Assembly: GCA_009763385.1 (NCBI GenBank)
Contig: VDCT01000282.1
Location: 186,001 to 250,000 of the forward strand
Length of the DNA: 64,000 nt
Source of the DNA: Coix lacryma-jobi var. lacryma-jobi
Taxonomy: Eukaryota > Streptophyta > Magnoliopsida > Poales > Poaceae
Direction of reading: 5' to 3'
In this document: positions 63,566 to 64,000 of the stretch, one piece after another
Position numbering within the stretch: position 1 is the stretch's first letter
How the letters are laid out: each line of letters begins with the position of its first letter
Notes under the pieces: generated by a model
Told to the model about the DNA's origin: nothing
Databases searched by the model: none
What the model saw: only the letters and a program-made list of their open reading frames with translations
Position numbers and translations under genes: made by a program

Positions 63566-64000
63566 CATCCAGGTTCGTCCGTCCGCTCATGGCCGGCCCA
63601 CTTCTTTTTTTCACCGAGGGCCGACCATTGCCACATCTCATCAGCTCCCCAGGCCCCACCACGATGGTACGATCTTTTCCATTACCCAGACGAGTCTGCT
63701 CACCTCCTCCGTACCACCCGCAGTCGGTGCTGCTCGTCAACCCTCCCCCGCCGGCACACGCCCCTGCCAGCCGCTCCTCAACCACCCCCCAGACATCTGG
63801 CGCTGGCCCAGCCTCCAACGCGTGCGATTCTCTCCCTCCAGGCAGCAGCGGTGGTGAACGAATCCTCTTCTCCAGGCAGCGGCGGGTGGCGGCGAATCGT
63901 GCGGCTCTTCCTCCAAGCTGGCAGCACGCGCCCCACGGGCCTCTATCAATGGACAGTGGCGCGTGGGCCTCGCCCCCTCCCTACAGCGGCCCTTCCTGTA
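63566..64000. other. GC-rich right flank, unassigned
   Basis: After the H2 duplication the DNA is GC-rich with open frames on both strands (plus 63342-63857, minus 63447-63818), mainly Pro/Arg/Ser-rich. Repeated CCAGGCAGC (63839, 63875) and CGGCGGGTGGCGGC are present. It could be the start of a host gene or a captured fragment continuing beyond the window. No domain recognised. Confidence 0.35.

Noticed and set aside
63342..63857. A 171-residue frame crossing the right end of H2
   Set aside because: It runs across the H2 terminus and target duplication, so it cannot be a single ancient gene; it is made of GGCCCG subterminal repeats and flanking GC-rich DNA.

Overview
This is nuclear DNA of a grass, most likely a panicoid such as sorghum, sugarcane or Miscanthus. 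The evidence is indirect: Sirevirus-type Ty1/copia elements, a chromovirus with ~3 kb LTRs, Stowaway elements and a very common grass MITE that begins with a 'GTCTTGTTTAGAT'-like terminus. I see no intact host gene, tRNA, rRNA or CRISPR array. Nearly everything I could identify is transposable-element DNA.

Region 1 (1-31757) is one nest of LTR retrotransposons. The outermost is a Sirevirus-like element C (minus strand, left part outside the window). Copia B (19088-24262) sits in the 3' LTR of C. Copia A (1-19087) sits in the pol of B. A chromovirus, gypsy G (3514-16311, TSD CCCAT), sits in the gag of A. A solo LTR of the A family (13639-15557, TSD GTTGT) sits in the 3' LTR of G. The right half of C carries a gypsy LTR fragment E (25868 to about 28005) and a small non-autonomous element D (28360-30496). 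A deletion joins E directly to the 5' LTR of C and removes all of C's gag-pol.

Region 2 (31758-47108) is AT-rich spacer with MITEs (33232, 37189, 37848, 45496, 46778), plus two further copia elements. One is 2.8 kb and keeps only gag and protease between 567-bp LTRs (34030-36855). The other, F (38822-45418, minus strand, TSD CCATA), is nearly full-length but frameshifted.

Region 3 (47109-64000) is dominated by DNA transposons. It holds a LINE-like 3' tail near 50370. hAT element H1 (51831-54784) has lost the centre of its transposase. X2 (55668-59319) is an unclassified inverted-repeat element with mirrored AACCGTAAA motif arrays; it contains a hAT-type MITE (57074-57962, TSD ACCGAAAC) and a GC-rich insert. 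A miniature relative, X1, lies at 59399-59766. hAT element H2 (59827-63557, TSD CCCAGCAA) still shows its TATA box, 5' intron, BED finger and dimerisation region, but it is frameshifted.

The most unusual signal is inside the LTR of copia A. Five to six hairpins recur about every 38 bp. Each has an 8-bp stem and a nearly constant 8-nt loop, and the stem sequence changes from unit to unit while pairing is kept. The two LTR copies in the window both show it. A second signal in the same LTRs is a cluster of CGGACG/CGTCCG half-palindromes whose outer bases have changed together across the whole cluster between the two copies. All boundaries, TSDs and alignments here were read by eye; no database search was possible.
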